A DNA stretch of 33,171 nt from CAZCJA01 sp964499015 (GTDB lineage: Bacteria; Elusimicrobiota; Elusimicrobia; F11): NCBI GenBank assembly GCA_964499015.1, contig CAZCJA010000019.1, positions 1 to 33,171 of the forward strand, in the 5' to 3' direction. The notes beneath the pieces are model-generated. The model saw only the letters and a list, made by a program, of their open reading frames with translations. It had not been told where the DNA came from and did not search any database. Position numbers and translations under genes: made by a program. Below are positions 1-9,224 of this stretch, one piece after another. Position 1 is the first letter of the stretch, and each line of letters begins with the position of its first letter.

Positions 1-201
1 CAAGAAGGCAAAAATTTGAACATGGTTATTAACGGCTCCACGCGCACGATCACGAAAAACCTGCGTTATATTTCGTTTTCATTGCCCAGATCGGACGACA
101 TGAGTATTATCTCCGTGGCCCTGACATTGGAAAAATCGACCTATGAAGGGCGCACCAAGTTTCTGCATATGGCCTCTGAAAAAGTGAGGATCATGAATTG
201 A
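1..201 (+). CDS. C-terminal fragment of a pilin-like (PilW/GspJ-type?) protein
   Basis: The reading frame is already open at base 1 and closes at TGA 199-201, so only about 66 C-terminal residues are in the window. No ATG with a ribosome site marks a start inside, so the gene begins upstream. The visible part alternates polar and beta-forming residues, as in the globular domain of minor pseudopilins. Its identity rests mainly on context: the stop overlaps the start of a PilX-like gene, and minor pilin genes usually occur in such clusters. The prepilin N terminus and its hydrophobic helix are outside the window, so the class cannot be verified. Confidence 0.55.
   Translation, partial: QEGKNLNMVINGSTRTITKNLRYISFSLPRSDDMSIISVALTLEKSTYEGRTKFLHMASEKVRIMN
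186..190 (+). promoter_or_regulatory. Shine-Dalgarno site for the TTG-started PilX-like gene
   Basis: GAGGA lies 7 bases before TTG 198-200. It supports this rare start codon, because no in-frame ATG or GTG lies in the preceding bases. Confidence 0.6.
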
Positions 202-1586
202 TCCGCAAGAACAAACCACATGGCATAGCGTTGGCCGCGGTCGTCGGCATGGTCACGGTCCTTATGATTTTGCTGCCCATGCTCGTGTCATGGCTGCAGC
301 GAGACATGAAGATGTCCATTAAAACGCATAAATCGACGATCGCTTTTAATTTGGCCGAAGCCGGCGTCGACCGTGGAATGTGGAAACTTAAAAGCTCTAC
401 CTCAACTTTTGCGCTCGCCAAAGCCGGCACGGCCATCACTGGATACGCGTTAGATACGGCTTACAGTGATATTACAGGAGGACGCTACCGCATTCGTTTC
501 TCATCTGGCCCCGGCACCCGCGATGTCACGATCTTCGCCGAAGGACGCGACTCCACAAACAATCAAACCCGCGCGATTTCCGCCGTTTACCGCAATCAAG
601 CCATTCCAGGCGCCGTCATTTCGGGCGGCGTTATCACCTGGGCGAACGCCTTTTCAGCCCATTGGGGCCCGATTATGGCTCACGGCAACATAAATATTAC
701 CGATGCCAACGCCGCACAAGATTATTTCCCGCGTAAATTCTCGCGTCAAGCCGTCACCTCCAATTCCAAAGGTTATGAGCGAGACTCAAACGGCCTCAAC
801 CCTCCCAACACGGACAATAAGGAGTGGTGGTCGGATTACGACGTGCCGGAGTTGCCGATTCTGGATTTTGCGACATTACGCTCATCAGCAAGCACCACCA
901 CAACCTTGAATATCTATGGCTGTAATTATAAGTCCGGCAAAAAAACGATTACAAATGCTCCGTGGTCTCCCTACTCATGCACGGTGACAAGCGGCAGTGC
1001 CAACCATGCCATCCATTTCCAAAACAGCTGGAACCACAGCTTGGCTCGCAAACAATACACCTGGTATTGGGACTCTTCCGTTATTTTCACCGGCGATGTC
1101 GGAGCTGAGGGCAACGGCTTTTGGGGCAATGTAATCATTCGCGGAACGCTGAGCAATTTTGCCGGCGACAACTACAAATACACCGGCCCTGTTCCTGAGT
1201 CCGCTTGGGAGGAATACAGCCTGATCTCGAAATCTGCGGGCGACACGAGCTCGACCAACCAGTATCCGGCCGATGACGGCTATCAGAAGAATCGGTCGAC
1301 GTTTAAATTTGGGTCTGAAACGTGGACCGGTGGTAAAAGCCCGCCGCCAGCCGGCAATACCGATATCGGGTTCCGCGGCTTGCTTTATGTCGGCGGTGAT
1401 TTAAACATCGAAGGCCCGGCCGACATTCACGGCGCCGTTTATGTGGTCGGCAACGTCAGCAAAGCCGTCGGCGCCGAGCGAACCATTGTTTTTTACGACG
1501 ATACTCTTGATTTGCCCACGCTTAATGTCGTTTTAGTGCGGCAATCGTGGGATGAAGTTCTTCCCACAACCACCGCGTGGCCGTAA
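198..1586 (+). CDS. PilX-like type IV pilus/secretion-associated protein with long beta-rich passenger
   Basis: This 462-residue protein starts with a short basic segment and one hydrophobic helix (about residues 9-31), followed by an amphipathic stretch with NLAEAGVDRGMWKL, as in PilX_N proteins. There is a Gly-Ile junction like a prepilin cleavage site (HG|IALAA), but the usual Glu at +5 is Ala, as in PilX proteins. The rest is large, secreted-looking and rich in Gly, Ser, Thr and Asn. Residues about 390-425 (GLLYVGGDLNIEGPADIHGA) resemble the right-handed beta-helix rungs often found in long PilX-like proteins. The start is TTG at 198: it overlaps the upstream stop as TTGA, and GAGGA (186-190) lies 7 bases before it. 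A role in pilus tip or surface assembly is inferred. Confidence 0.7.
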   Translation: MIRKNKPHGIALAAVVGMVTVLMILLPMLVSWLQRDMKMSIKTHKSTIAFNLAEAGVDRGMWKLKSSTSTFALAKAGTAITGYALDTAYSDITGGRYRIRFSSGPGTRDVTIFAEGRDSTNNQTRAISAVYRNQAIPGAVISGGVITWANAFSAHWGPIMAHGNINITDANAAQDYFPRKFSRQAVTSNSKGYERDSNGLNPPNTDNKEWWSDYDVPELPILDFATLRSSASTTTTLNIYGCNYKSGKKTITNAPWSPYSCTVTSGSANHAIHFQNSWNHSLARKQYTWYWDSSVIFTGDVGAEGNGFWGNVIIRGTLSNFAGDNYKYTGPVPESAWEEYSLISKSAGDTSSTNQYPADDGYQKNRSTFKFGSETWTGGKSPPPAGNTDIGFRGLLYVGGDLNIEGPADIHGAVYVVGNVSKAVGAERTIVFYDDTLDLPTLNVVLVRQSWDEVLPTTTAWP

Positions 1587-4444
1587 CCTCCATTATAATT
1601 CCCGCCCTCTACGCCTGCGTCTTTCTCTCCGGCTTTTCTGCTCTCGTTTTCGAAACGCTATGGGTCCGAGTTCTGACGCTATCCATGGGTCATACCACCG
1701 TCGCCGCTTCGGCTGTGGTTTCGGCATTTATGGCTGGGCTTGCGTCAGGCGGATTTGCCGCCAGCACCTTCCTTAAGAGGTTTTCCGGCAAGAATGCCCT
1801 TTTTGTTTATGGCCTGATTGAGCTGGGCATCGGCCTCGCGGGTCTTCTAACTAAGATAGTCCTTTCGAACATCGATGCGTTGCCGCTCTCCCATTCCATA
1901 TCCGCGCAGCCTGTTTTTCTTTTCGTTATCCCATTCCTGATTTTGCTGCTGCCCACCTTTCTAATGGGACTCACCTATCCGCTCCTCGTCGATTGGTTCC
2001 GCAACGAAAAATCGACCAGCGTTCTTTACGGGATCAATACGCTGGGCGCGGTGATGGGCGTGTTTAGCGCGGGTTTTATTTTTATTCCCAAGATGGGTTT
2101 GTCCGCGTCATTCATGATCGCCGCGAGCATTAATGTCGTTGCCGGCGTAATCGCCATTGCCATTAGCCGCAGAGCCGCCCACAACGGTGACGTAGTTGTG
2201 TTCCCACCGCATGCAGCAACCACGCCTGCGTGGAGCCGTGTGACCCCGTTGCTGATGAGCGTCTTTTTTTTAACCGGTCTCGCGTCAATTACCGCCGAAG
2301 TCGCCTGGACTCGCGCGTTTGCGCTCCTAATCGGCTCTTCGACATACGCGTTCACGATCATGCTCGTTACGTTCTTGGTCGCCATTGCGCTGGGCGCGCT
2401 GGCCTTTCAAGTCTTACAGGGTTACATAAAACCCAATTTTTCGCTCTTAAGCGCCGTTTTATTCCTCACGTCGTTTGCAATATTGGTTTACCTGCCGTTT
2501 TTCAACCAGCTCAATTATTTTTACGTGCGTATTTTTCCACTCGTCCTTGAAAACCAGTTTTTAATGGATGCGACGCGGTTTCTGCTTTGCGCTGTCGTCA
2601 TGTTTTTCCCCGCTTTTTTAATGGGTCTTATTTTCCCGTGGATATTGAACCTCTTGATCGAAGAAAATCCGCGCCGAGATAGCACGGTGGGCGTAGCGGT
2701 CGGCGTAAACACCACGGGCGCGATCGCCGGAGGTGCGTTATCGGGGCTCTGGCTCATTCCCGCCATTGGAACGGAAAACACATTGCTTGCCTGTGTCTGG
2801 ATCTATGGCGCCGCCGCCTTTGCACTTCTTTTAGGCTTTGCGGCGCCGACATCCCGGCGCACGTTGGCCGCGATCGTTTCTCTCGGCATTATCGCGCTCG
2901 GCGCTTCAGTTCGGCCGCCATGGGACCCTCTGGTCATGTCCAGCGGCGTTTTTATTTACGCGCAGGACTATTACCACCGGAAAAACTACCAAGAATTCCA
3001 AATGGACACCCATCAGAACGAGCTCCTTTTTTATAAGGACGGCGTCGCCTGCACGGTGAGCGTCCATCAAACACCCGCGGGAGGCCGGTTTCTGCGCGTT
3101 AACGGCAAAACGGACGCCTCGACCGGCCAGGATATGCACACGCAAGTGCTTCTCGGGGTCCTGCCGGGACTTTTTCATCCACGGCGACCGGAAACATCGC
3201 TCGTTCTCGGCCTCGGCAGCGGCGTGACCGCCGGCGCATTATCGACGTTTTCCTCCATGAAAAAAATCGACTGCGTGGAAATCGAGCCGGCGGTGGCCGA
3301 AGCACTGCATTTCTTTTCGCCGATTAACCACTCGATCCGTTCAAATCCTATTTTAAAAATCCATTACAACGATGGCCGGCGCCATCTGAAAGTTTCCGCT
3401 GAAAAATACGACATCATCGCCTCTGAACCGTCGAACCCTTGGATTGCAGGCGTATCCAACTTGTACACCAAAGAGGCGTTCGACCTTGCCAAAGCGCGCC
3501 TCGCGCCGAACGGCATTTTTTGCCAGTGGTTTCACAGCTACTCAATGAGTCTGGACGATTTTCAGCTGATCATGCGCACCTTCGCCGCATCCTTCCCCCA
3601 TGTCATGCTGTTAACTTCGGGAGATAAAGATTTTTTCTTTCTCGGTTCCAATGAGCCCTGGCAAATTGATTACGGAAAAGTCCAGGCCGGAATCGACGCC
3701 AATCCGGATTTGCAGCTCGACCTGCTGATGCTCGGCCTCAATCATCCGTTCACACTTATTTCTTCGTCCTATCTTCTTGAAGACGACGGTTTCCGCGCGA
3801 TGGCCGGCGAGGGGCCGCTGCATAGAGATGATCGACCCACCCTCGAATTCACGTCTCCGCGCAATCTTTACCGGAACCTAAGCCAATTCGTCGACGCAAA
3901 AATCACCGAACACAAAAAAGAATCGCTGCCATCGAGCCTTTCGGGCTTCAATCCGACGAAAAAAGAATTGGCCTTTCTGCACAATCTAACCGGAGAAGCC
4001 TATTTGAGGCAAAAGAACCTGGCCGGAGCGGAAGCCGAATTCGGAAAAGCCATGCAATTGGACAATAGCAGCGCGCGAACATGGGCGAACAAAGGCCGTG
4101 CGAGCAATTTACGGATGCAGCATTTTCAGGCGGAGAAGGAATACCGAAAGGCCATCAGCCTTGACGGGAAATACGCGCTGCCGTGGTTTTACTTAGGGAT
4201 GCTGTATTTTGAGCAAGAGCAGGAAGATCAAGCGCTTGAGTATTTAATGGAAGGCCATAAACGCGCGCCGACCGACCCGATGGGCAGCCTGCAGATCGCG
4301 TCGATGCTGATGAGAAAGGGGCGCAACAATGAAGCGCGCGTGATTATCGAGAAAGCGCTGCAGCAACCGATTCTTAACCGCGGACTTTACCAGAACCTCG
4401 AACATTTGCTGATCAATCTGAAACAAAAAAGCCCCGCGCCGTAG
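1577..4444 (+). CDS. Fused multi-TM / spermidine-synthase-like / TPR protein
   Basis: This 955-residue fusion has three parts. Residues 1-455 form about 12-14 hydrophobic helices in two similar halves: FETLWVRVLTLSMG near residue 25 and AEVAWTRAFALLIGSS near 240 are recognisably repeated. Residues about 460-740 form a Rossmann methyltransferase-like fold of the spermidine synthase family, with GLGSGVTAG (about 541), VEIEP (about 567), NDGRRHL (about 597) and SEPSNPW (about 615). Residues about 795-955 form four or five TPR-like repeats. True aminopropyltransferases carry an Asp-rich DSSDP-type catalytic motif; here the position reads SEPSNP, so polyamine synthesis is unlikely. Databases call such proteins fused MFS/spermidine synthase, and their function is mostly unknown. 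The GTG start overlaps the PilX-like gene by 10 bases; the next ATG would remove the first helix. Confidence 0.8.
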   Translation: MAVTSIIIPALYACVFLSGFSALVFETLWVRVLTLSMGHTTVAASAVVSAFMAGLASGGFAASTFLKRFSGKNALFVYGLIELGIGLAGLLTKIVLSNIDALPLSHSISAQPVFLFVIPFLILLLPTFLMGLTYPLLVDWFRNEKSTSVLYGINTLGAVMGVFSAGFIFIPKMGLSASFMIAASINVVAGVIAIAISRRAAHNGDVVVFPPHAATTPAWSRVTPLLMSVFFLTGLASITAEVAWTRAFALLIGSSTYAFTIMLVTFLVAIALGALAFQVLQGYIKPNFSLLSAVLFLTSFAILVYLPFFNQLNYFYVRIFPLVLENQFLMDATRFLLCAVVMFFPAFLMGLIFPWILNLLIEENPRRDSTVGVAVGVNTTGAIAGGALSGLWLIPAIGTENTLLACVWIYGAAAFALLLGFAAPTSRRTLAAIVSLGIIALGASVRPPWDPLVMSSGVFIYAQDYYHRKNYQEFQMDTHQNELLFYKDGVACTVSVHQTPAGGRFLRVNGKTDASTGQDMHTQVLLGVLPGLFHPRRPETSLVLGLGSGVTAGALSTFSSMKKIDCVEIEPAVAEALHFFSPINHSIRSNPILKIHYNDGRRHLKVSAEKYDIIASEPSNPWIAGVSNLYTKEAFDLAKARLAPNGIFCQWFHSYSMSLDDFQLIMRTFAASFPHVMLLTSGDKDFFFLGSNEPWQIDYGKVQAGIDANPDLQLDLLMLGLNHPFTLISSSYLLEDDGFRAMAGEGPLHRDDRPTLEFTSPRNLYRNLSQFVDAKITEHKKESLPSSLSGFNPTKKELAFLHNLTGEAYLRQKNLAGAEAEFGKAMQLDNSSARTWANKGRASNLRMQHFQAEKEYRKAISLDGKYALPWFYLGMLYFEQEQEDQALEYLMEGHKRAPTDPMGSLQIASMLMRKGRNNEARVIIEKALQQPILNRGLYQNLEHLLINLKQKSPAP

Positions 4445-4461
4445 GGACGACGCGGGGCTTT
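4425..4461. terminator. Bidirectional intrinsic terminator
   Basis: Perfect 8-bp arms GCCCCGCG (4431-4438) and CGCGGGGC (4451-4458) flank a 12-base loop that contains the TAG stop of the upstream gene. On the minus strand the stem is followed by six T (complement of 4425-4430), and on the plus strand by TTT. It therefore terminates the minus-strand mini-protein gene well and the plus-strand fusion gene more weakly. Confidence 0.8.
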
Positions 4462-4481
4462 AAGCGAAATCGCTTTTTAAA

Positions 4482-4703
4482 TTACCTTCTCACCATTTTG
4501 GCGCGGGACACGTCGCCCTGCTTATCCAAGAAATACAAGAAGCCTTTCTCTTTTTTGATGCCGAGCTTCGTCACTTTCTGCGGTTTGCCGCCTTTCTTTC
4601 CACCACGGGCCATTTTCGCACGCGAAATGTCGCCCTGCTTATCGATGAAATAAAGGAAACCTTCTTCTCTTTTAACGCCTGCTTTAGCAACTTTCTGCGC
4701 CAT
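4482..4703 (-). CDS. Small basic protein of two tandem 30-residue repeats
   Basis: The protein has 73 residues and consists almost entirely of two copies of one unit. Copy 1 (about residues 4-33) contains GVKREEGFLYFIDKQGDISR and copy 2 (about 44-73) contains GIKKEKGFLYFLDKQGDVSR. Both copies end in AKMAR or AKMVR, and a GGKKGGKP linker joins them. The spacing of aromatic and Gly residues suggests a small beta-hairpin module in each copy, and the strong positive charge suggests RNA, DNA or ribosome binding; both points are inference. The second ATG (4701-4703) is chosen because GGAGG lies 5 bases before it; the first ATG overlaps that ribosome site. The gene stands alone, divergent from folK, and has its own terminator. 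I do not recognise a named family. Confidence 0.8.
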   Translation of the reverse strand: MAQKVAKAGVKREEGFLYFIDKQGDISRAKMARGGKKGGKPQKVTKLGIKKEKGFLYFLDKQGDVSRAKMVRR

Positions 4704-4708
4704 GGGAG

Positions 4709-4713
4709 CCTCC
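4709..4713 (-). promoter_or_regulatory. Shine-Dalgarno site deciding the mini-protein start
   Basis: On the minus strand GGAGG lies 5 bases before the ATG at 4703. The in-frame upstream ATG at 4715 overlaps this site, so initiation there is unlikely. Confidence 0.6.
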
Positions 4714-4739
4714 ATAACTATAATTTACCGACGATGAAG

Positions 4740-4767
4740 AGTACACAAAGCGGATTTTTGAAGTCAA
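4740..4767 (-). promoter_or_regulatory. Possible sigma70-type promoter of the mini-protein gene
   Basis: On the minus strand TTGACT (4762-4767) lies 16 bases before TGTACT (4740-4745). The -35 matches well and the -10 poorly. The position, about 35 bases before the start codon, is reasonable. Confidence 0.3.
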
Positions 4768-5309
4768 GAAAATAATCGCGAGTTTTCAGACGGAAAAATG
4801 TTTTAACATCGACGGAACGCCATGACCAACGTTTTTCTCGGCCTCGGATCCAACATCGAACCTCGACGGAAGAACATCCAGTTTTCCGTCGATAAAATAG
4901 GAAAATCTCCCGGCGTTTTCGTGCGCCGTGTTTCGTCCCTTTACGAGACCGAACCCGTCGGCGGACCCAAGCAAGGCGCCTTTTTAAACGCGGCCATGGA
5001 AATAGAGACGGTGCTGGCGCCCCAACCTCTTCTGCGCGCGTTGCGGCGCATCGAGAAGTCCCTCAAGCGCGTGCGACGAACAAAATGGGGCCCGCGCACC
5101 ATCGATATCGATATTCTCACGTACGGAAACACGGTTTTTGAATCTCGCGCGCTGCGCATTCCCCACCCGCGTTATCATGAGCGGCGCTTTGTTCTTATTC
5201 CGCTCGCCGAGATCGCGCCAACACTGCGCCATCCCCTCTTAAAAGCGACCACAAAAGCCCTTTTGCGTCGATTGACCCTCCAAGGTCAAAGAGTTACGAT
5301 GCTCGCTCG

Positions 5310-6106
<797 letters not shown>

Positions 6107-6107
<1 letters not shown>

Positions 6108-6967
6108 TGAAGGTTTTACGGACCATTAAAGCGCTTCGGGCGTGGCGCGATTGCCTTTCACCCCGCGCTCGTCTGGGCTTTGTGCCGACTATGGGGGCGC
6201 TCCACGACGGCCACATTTCTCTCGTCAACCGCTCCAAACGCGAAAACCCCAAGACGATCGTTTCCATTTTCGTTAATCCCACGCAATTCGGCCCCAAAGA
6301 AGACTTCAAAAAGTATCCGCGCCCGTGGAAAAAGGACTTTGCCTTGCTGAAAAAAGCGGGCGTTGATGTGGTGTTTATGCCCGAAGCAGATGAAATGTAC
6401 CCTCCCAACGACACCACCCGCATTGAAGTTAAGGGCGTCTCCGAAACCTTGTGCGGATCACCAACATCGCGCGGCCCCGGCCACTTCATCGGCGTGGCCA
6501 CGGTGGTCAATAAACTGTTCAATTTGGTGGCGCCGACGCACGCCTATTTCGGGCTCAAAGACTACCAGCAGGTGCGCGTCATCGAAGAGATGGTTAAAGA
6601 CCTGCACATGAACGTCAAAATCGTTCGCTGTCCGACGGTTCGAGAAGTTTCGGGGCTTGCGCGATCAAGCCGGAACGCCTATTTATCCACCCCGGAAAAG
6701 GCGTTGGCTCCGGCCCTTTACCATGCTTTACAAGCCGGGCGGAAACTCTTAACATCCCCCTCACGAATGGACCCCCAGATCGTTCGGCGACGCCTCATCG
6801 GACTTTTGAAAAAAACCGCCCCCAACGCCACACTGGATTACCTGGAACTGGTGGACCCACAAACGCTTCAAAGAACAAACTCTAAGTCCGGCCCCATTCT
6901 GATCGCGGCGGCGCTGAAAATAGGAACGACTCGACTGATAGACAACATTTTGGTCACACGCTCATGA
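6107..6967 (+). CDS. panC: Pantothenate synthetase
   Basis: PanC condenses pantoate and beta-alanine with ATP through a pantoyl-adenylate. At 286 residues it has normal length. Visible motifs are VPTMGALHDGHISLV (about residues 26-40, with the HxGH-type nucleotidyltransferase signature), SIFVNPTQFGPKEDF, the GLKDYQQ segment and the REVSGLARSSRNAYLS loop. The start overlaps the panB stop by one base (TAATG), and the stop forms ATGA with the next gene, so translation is probably coupled. PanD and PanE are not in the window; coaX, the next user of pantothenate, lies at the end of the same gene run. Confidence 0.96.
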
Positions 6968-7377
6968 GAAAACACTTCCTCATTAAACCCCGCATCCAGC
7001 TCCTTCATTTGGCCCTGACATTGGGCGCGCTCGCGCTGTCGATCATAATCGGCTATCTGTTCGTTGAATCCCTTTTATCGACGTCGATGATGTCGACCGC
7101 CATGACGCCCGACCAATGGCTGGAGCTGCGCGGCAACCTGCGCCTTGGCTTCGCCGTTCTTTTCGTCGTCCTGCTGTGCGCGATCGGTATTGAACACTTC
7201 CTTTTCTTCCACAGCATCGTCGGCCCGCTGTACGCGCTGGAAAACGCACTGAAGCGCATGATTCGCGGCGAATACAACGACCCGGTTAAGATCCGAGATT
7301 CCGACCAATTAAAAGAACTGATCGATTCCTTTGAGGAACTGCGCAAAAAAATGAAAGCCGAAGCGGAGAAGAAATAA
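6964..7377 (+). CDS. Membrane protein with two helices and a HAMP-like domain, no output domain
   Basis: The protein has 137 residues. A hydrophobic helix at about 13-36 is followed by a short extracytoplasmic loop (about 37-60), a second helix at about 61-80 (FAVLFVVLLCAIGIEHFLFF), then a HAMP-like segment (about 81-130) with the conserved Pro in IVGPLYALENALKRMIRGEY and a DQLKELIDSFEELRKKM second helix. In chemoreceptors and sensor kinases HAMP connects a sensor to an effector, but here the protein ends right after HAMP. It may pass a signal to a separate partner, or act as a small membrane scaffold; I do not know which. It overlaps panC by ATGA and aspS by TAATG, a conserved-looking place for a gene of unknown job. 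Confidence 0.8.
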   Translation: MRKHFLIKPRIQLLHLALTLGALALSIIIGYLFVESLLSTSMMSTAMTPDQWLELRGNLRLGFAVLFVVLLCAIGIEHFLFFHSIVGPLYALENALKRMIRGEYNDPVKIRDSDQLKELIDSFEELRKKMKAEAEKK

Positions 7378-9224
7378 TGCAGCGCACCGTTTATTGCGGA
7401 TTTGTTTCCGATAAACACGTCGGACAGAAAATAACGCTCGACGGCTGGGTGGCCTCGCGCCGCGACCACGGCGGCGTTTTGTTTATTGATCTGCGCGACC
7501 GCTCGGGCCTGGTCCAGATCGTTTTCAACCCGGAACCGGCCGCACTTTTCAGCAAAGCGTCGGAACTGCGCAGCGAATTCGTCATTGAGGTGACGGGCAC
7601 GGTTCGCGCCCGCCCGGAAGGAACGAAAAACGCCAACCTCGCCAGCGGCAGCGTCGAATTGCTCTGTGAAACGCTGGTCATCCACAACACGGCCAAAACA
7701 CCGCCGTTTGAAATTTCGGAATACACGCAGGCCTCCGAAGAAGTGCGTTTGAAATATCGCTACTTGGACCTGCGCCGTCCGCCGCTGCAGAACAATATTA
7801 TTCTCCGCCACAAGATGGCGCACAGCACGCGCGACTTCCTGCACAAAGAAGGCTTTATCGAAATTGAAACGCCGATGCTGACGCGTTCAACCCCCGAAGG
7901 CGCGCGCGACTTCTTAGTGCCGTCGCGTCTTTCTCCCGGCGAATTCTACGCGCTGCCGCAATCGCCCCAGCTTTTTAAGCAGATCCTCATGGTCGGCGGT
8001 TTCGACCGCTACTACCAGATCGCGCGCTGCTTCCGCGACGAAGACCTGCGCGCCGATCGCCAGCCGGAATTCACCCAGATCGATTTGGAAATGTCCTTCG
8101 TCAGCGAAGAAGACGTCATGTCGGTCACCGAACGCTTGGTAACGCGCATCTTTAAAGAAGCGCTCGGCGTCGATGTGAAGTGCCCGTTCGACCGCATGAG
8201 CTACGACGATGCGCGCACGCGCTACGGCTCGGACAAACCCGACTTCCGCGTCGCCGGCGAACTCATGGACCTGACCCGCGCGTTCGGGCAAACCGGTTTT
8301 GGCCGCATCAAAGACAATCTGGCCGCGGGCGGCGTGGTCAAAGGACTTAAGCACACGGGCGGAGCTGCGTTTAGCCGCAAAGAAGTCGACGATTTGACGG
8401 TGTTCGCGCAATCGGTGGGTGCCAAAGGCCTGGCCTGGCTTAAATTCGGCGATGGCAGCGCGGTTGAATCGCCGATTGCGAAGTTTTTAAGCGAAGCCGA
8501 AATCAAAGCGGTCCGCGAAACGGCGAAGGCCAATGCGGGCGACATCGTTTTCCTGGTCGCCGACAAACAGAAGCTGGCCGAAAACGTGTTGGGCGCGCTG
8601 CGCCTGCACCTGTGGAGCAAATACATCACCAAAGGCACTCCGCCGAAAGTCACCGACGGCATTCATCTGACATGGGTCACCGATTTCCCTCTTTTTGAGT
8701 GGAGCGACGAAGAAAAGAAATGGGTTAGCGTGCATCATCCGTTCACGTCCCCCTTGCCCGTCGACCTGGAGAAACTCGCCAAGATCGACGCCAAAGCCGA
8801 AATCACCAACCCGAATTCCATTCTCGGACAATTTAAAGCACGCGCCTACGACTTGGTTCTCAACGGCACCGAACTCGGCGGCGGCAGCGTTCGTATTCAT
8901 AATTCCGCCATCCAACGCCAGGTTCTCGAAATGCTCGGACTCTCGCCCGAAGAGACCAGCGCCAAATTCGGTTTTCTTCTTGACGCGCTCGACTCCGGCG
9001 CGCCGCCCCACGCCGGCATCGCGCTCGGCCTCGACCGCTTCGTGGCGATCTTAAGCAACGAGCCGTCGATCCGCGACGTGATGGCGTTCCCCAAAACCGC
9101 TAAGGGCACTTGCCTTGTCAGCGGAGCGCCGGGCCACCCGGACCCAAAACTTTTACGCGAATTGGGCGTTATCGCGCCAAAAAAACCCGCGACGCCGGAC
9201 AAAAAGGACGGGATTAAAGTCTAG
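7377..9224 (+). CDS. aspS: Aspartate--tRNA ligase, bacterial type, probably non-discriminating
   Basis: This class IIb synthetase charges tRNA-Asp with aspartate. It has 615 residues. An N-terminal OB-fold anticodon domain (1-105) is followed by the catalytic core with motif 2 around FRDEDLRADRQPEFTQIDLE (about 216-236), the bacterial GAD insertion (about 290-425) and motif 3 GIALGLDRFVAIL (about 544-556). His31 in RRDHGG and Gly82 in RPEGT match the His31/Gly81 pair known to permit tRNA-Asn recognition in Pseudomonas aeruginosa AspRS, so this enzyme probably also makes Asp-tRNA-Asn and would need GatCAB, which is not in the window. It starts at TAATG after the HAMP gene and ends directly before phoH. 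Confidence 0.96.
   Translation: MQRTVYCGFVSDKHVGQKITLDGWVASRRDHGGVLFIDLRDRSGLVQIVFNPEPAALFSKASELRSEFVIEVTGTVRARPEGTKNANLASGSVELLCETLVIHNTAKTPPFEISEYTQASEEVRLKYRYLDLRRPPLQNNIILRHKMAHSTRDFLHKEGFIEIETPMLTRSTPEGARDFLVPSRLSPGEFYALPQSPQLFKQILMVGGFDRYYQIARCFRDEDLRADRQPEFTQIDLEMSFVSEEDVMSVTERLVTRIFKEALGVDVKCPFDRMSYDDARTRYGSDKPDFRVAGELMDLTRAFGQTGFGRIKDNLAAGGVVKGLKHTGGAAFSRKEVDDLTVFAQSVGAKGLAWLKFGDGSAVESPIAKFLSEAEIKAVRETAKANAGDIVFLVADKQKLAENVLGALRLHLWSKYITKGTPPKVTDGIHLTWVTDFPLFEWSDEEKKWVSVHHPFTSPLPVDLEKLAKIDAKAEITNPNSILGQFKARAYDLVLNGTELGGGSVRIHNSAIQRQVLEMLGLSPEETSAKFGFLLDALDSGAPPHAGIALGLDRFVAILSNEPSIRDVMAFPKTAKGTCLVSGAPGHPDPKLLRELGVIAPKKPATPDKKDGIKV

Noticed and set aside
1577..4444. Genuine spermidine synthase
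   Set aside because: The catalytic Asp motif is replaced, and the usual SpeD/SpeE neighbours are absent.
4719..4724. Perfect TATAAT on the plus strand before folK
   Set aside because: No acceptable -35 lies 16-18 bases upstream; that place is the mini-protein start region.
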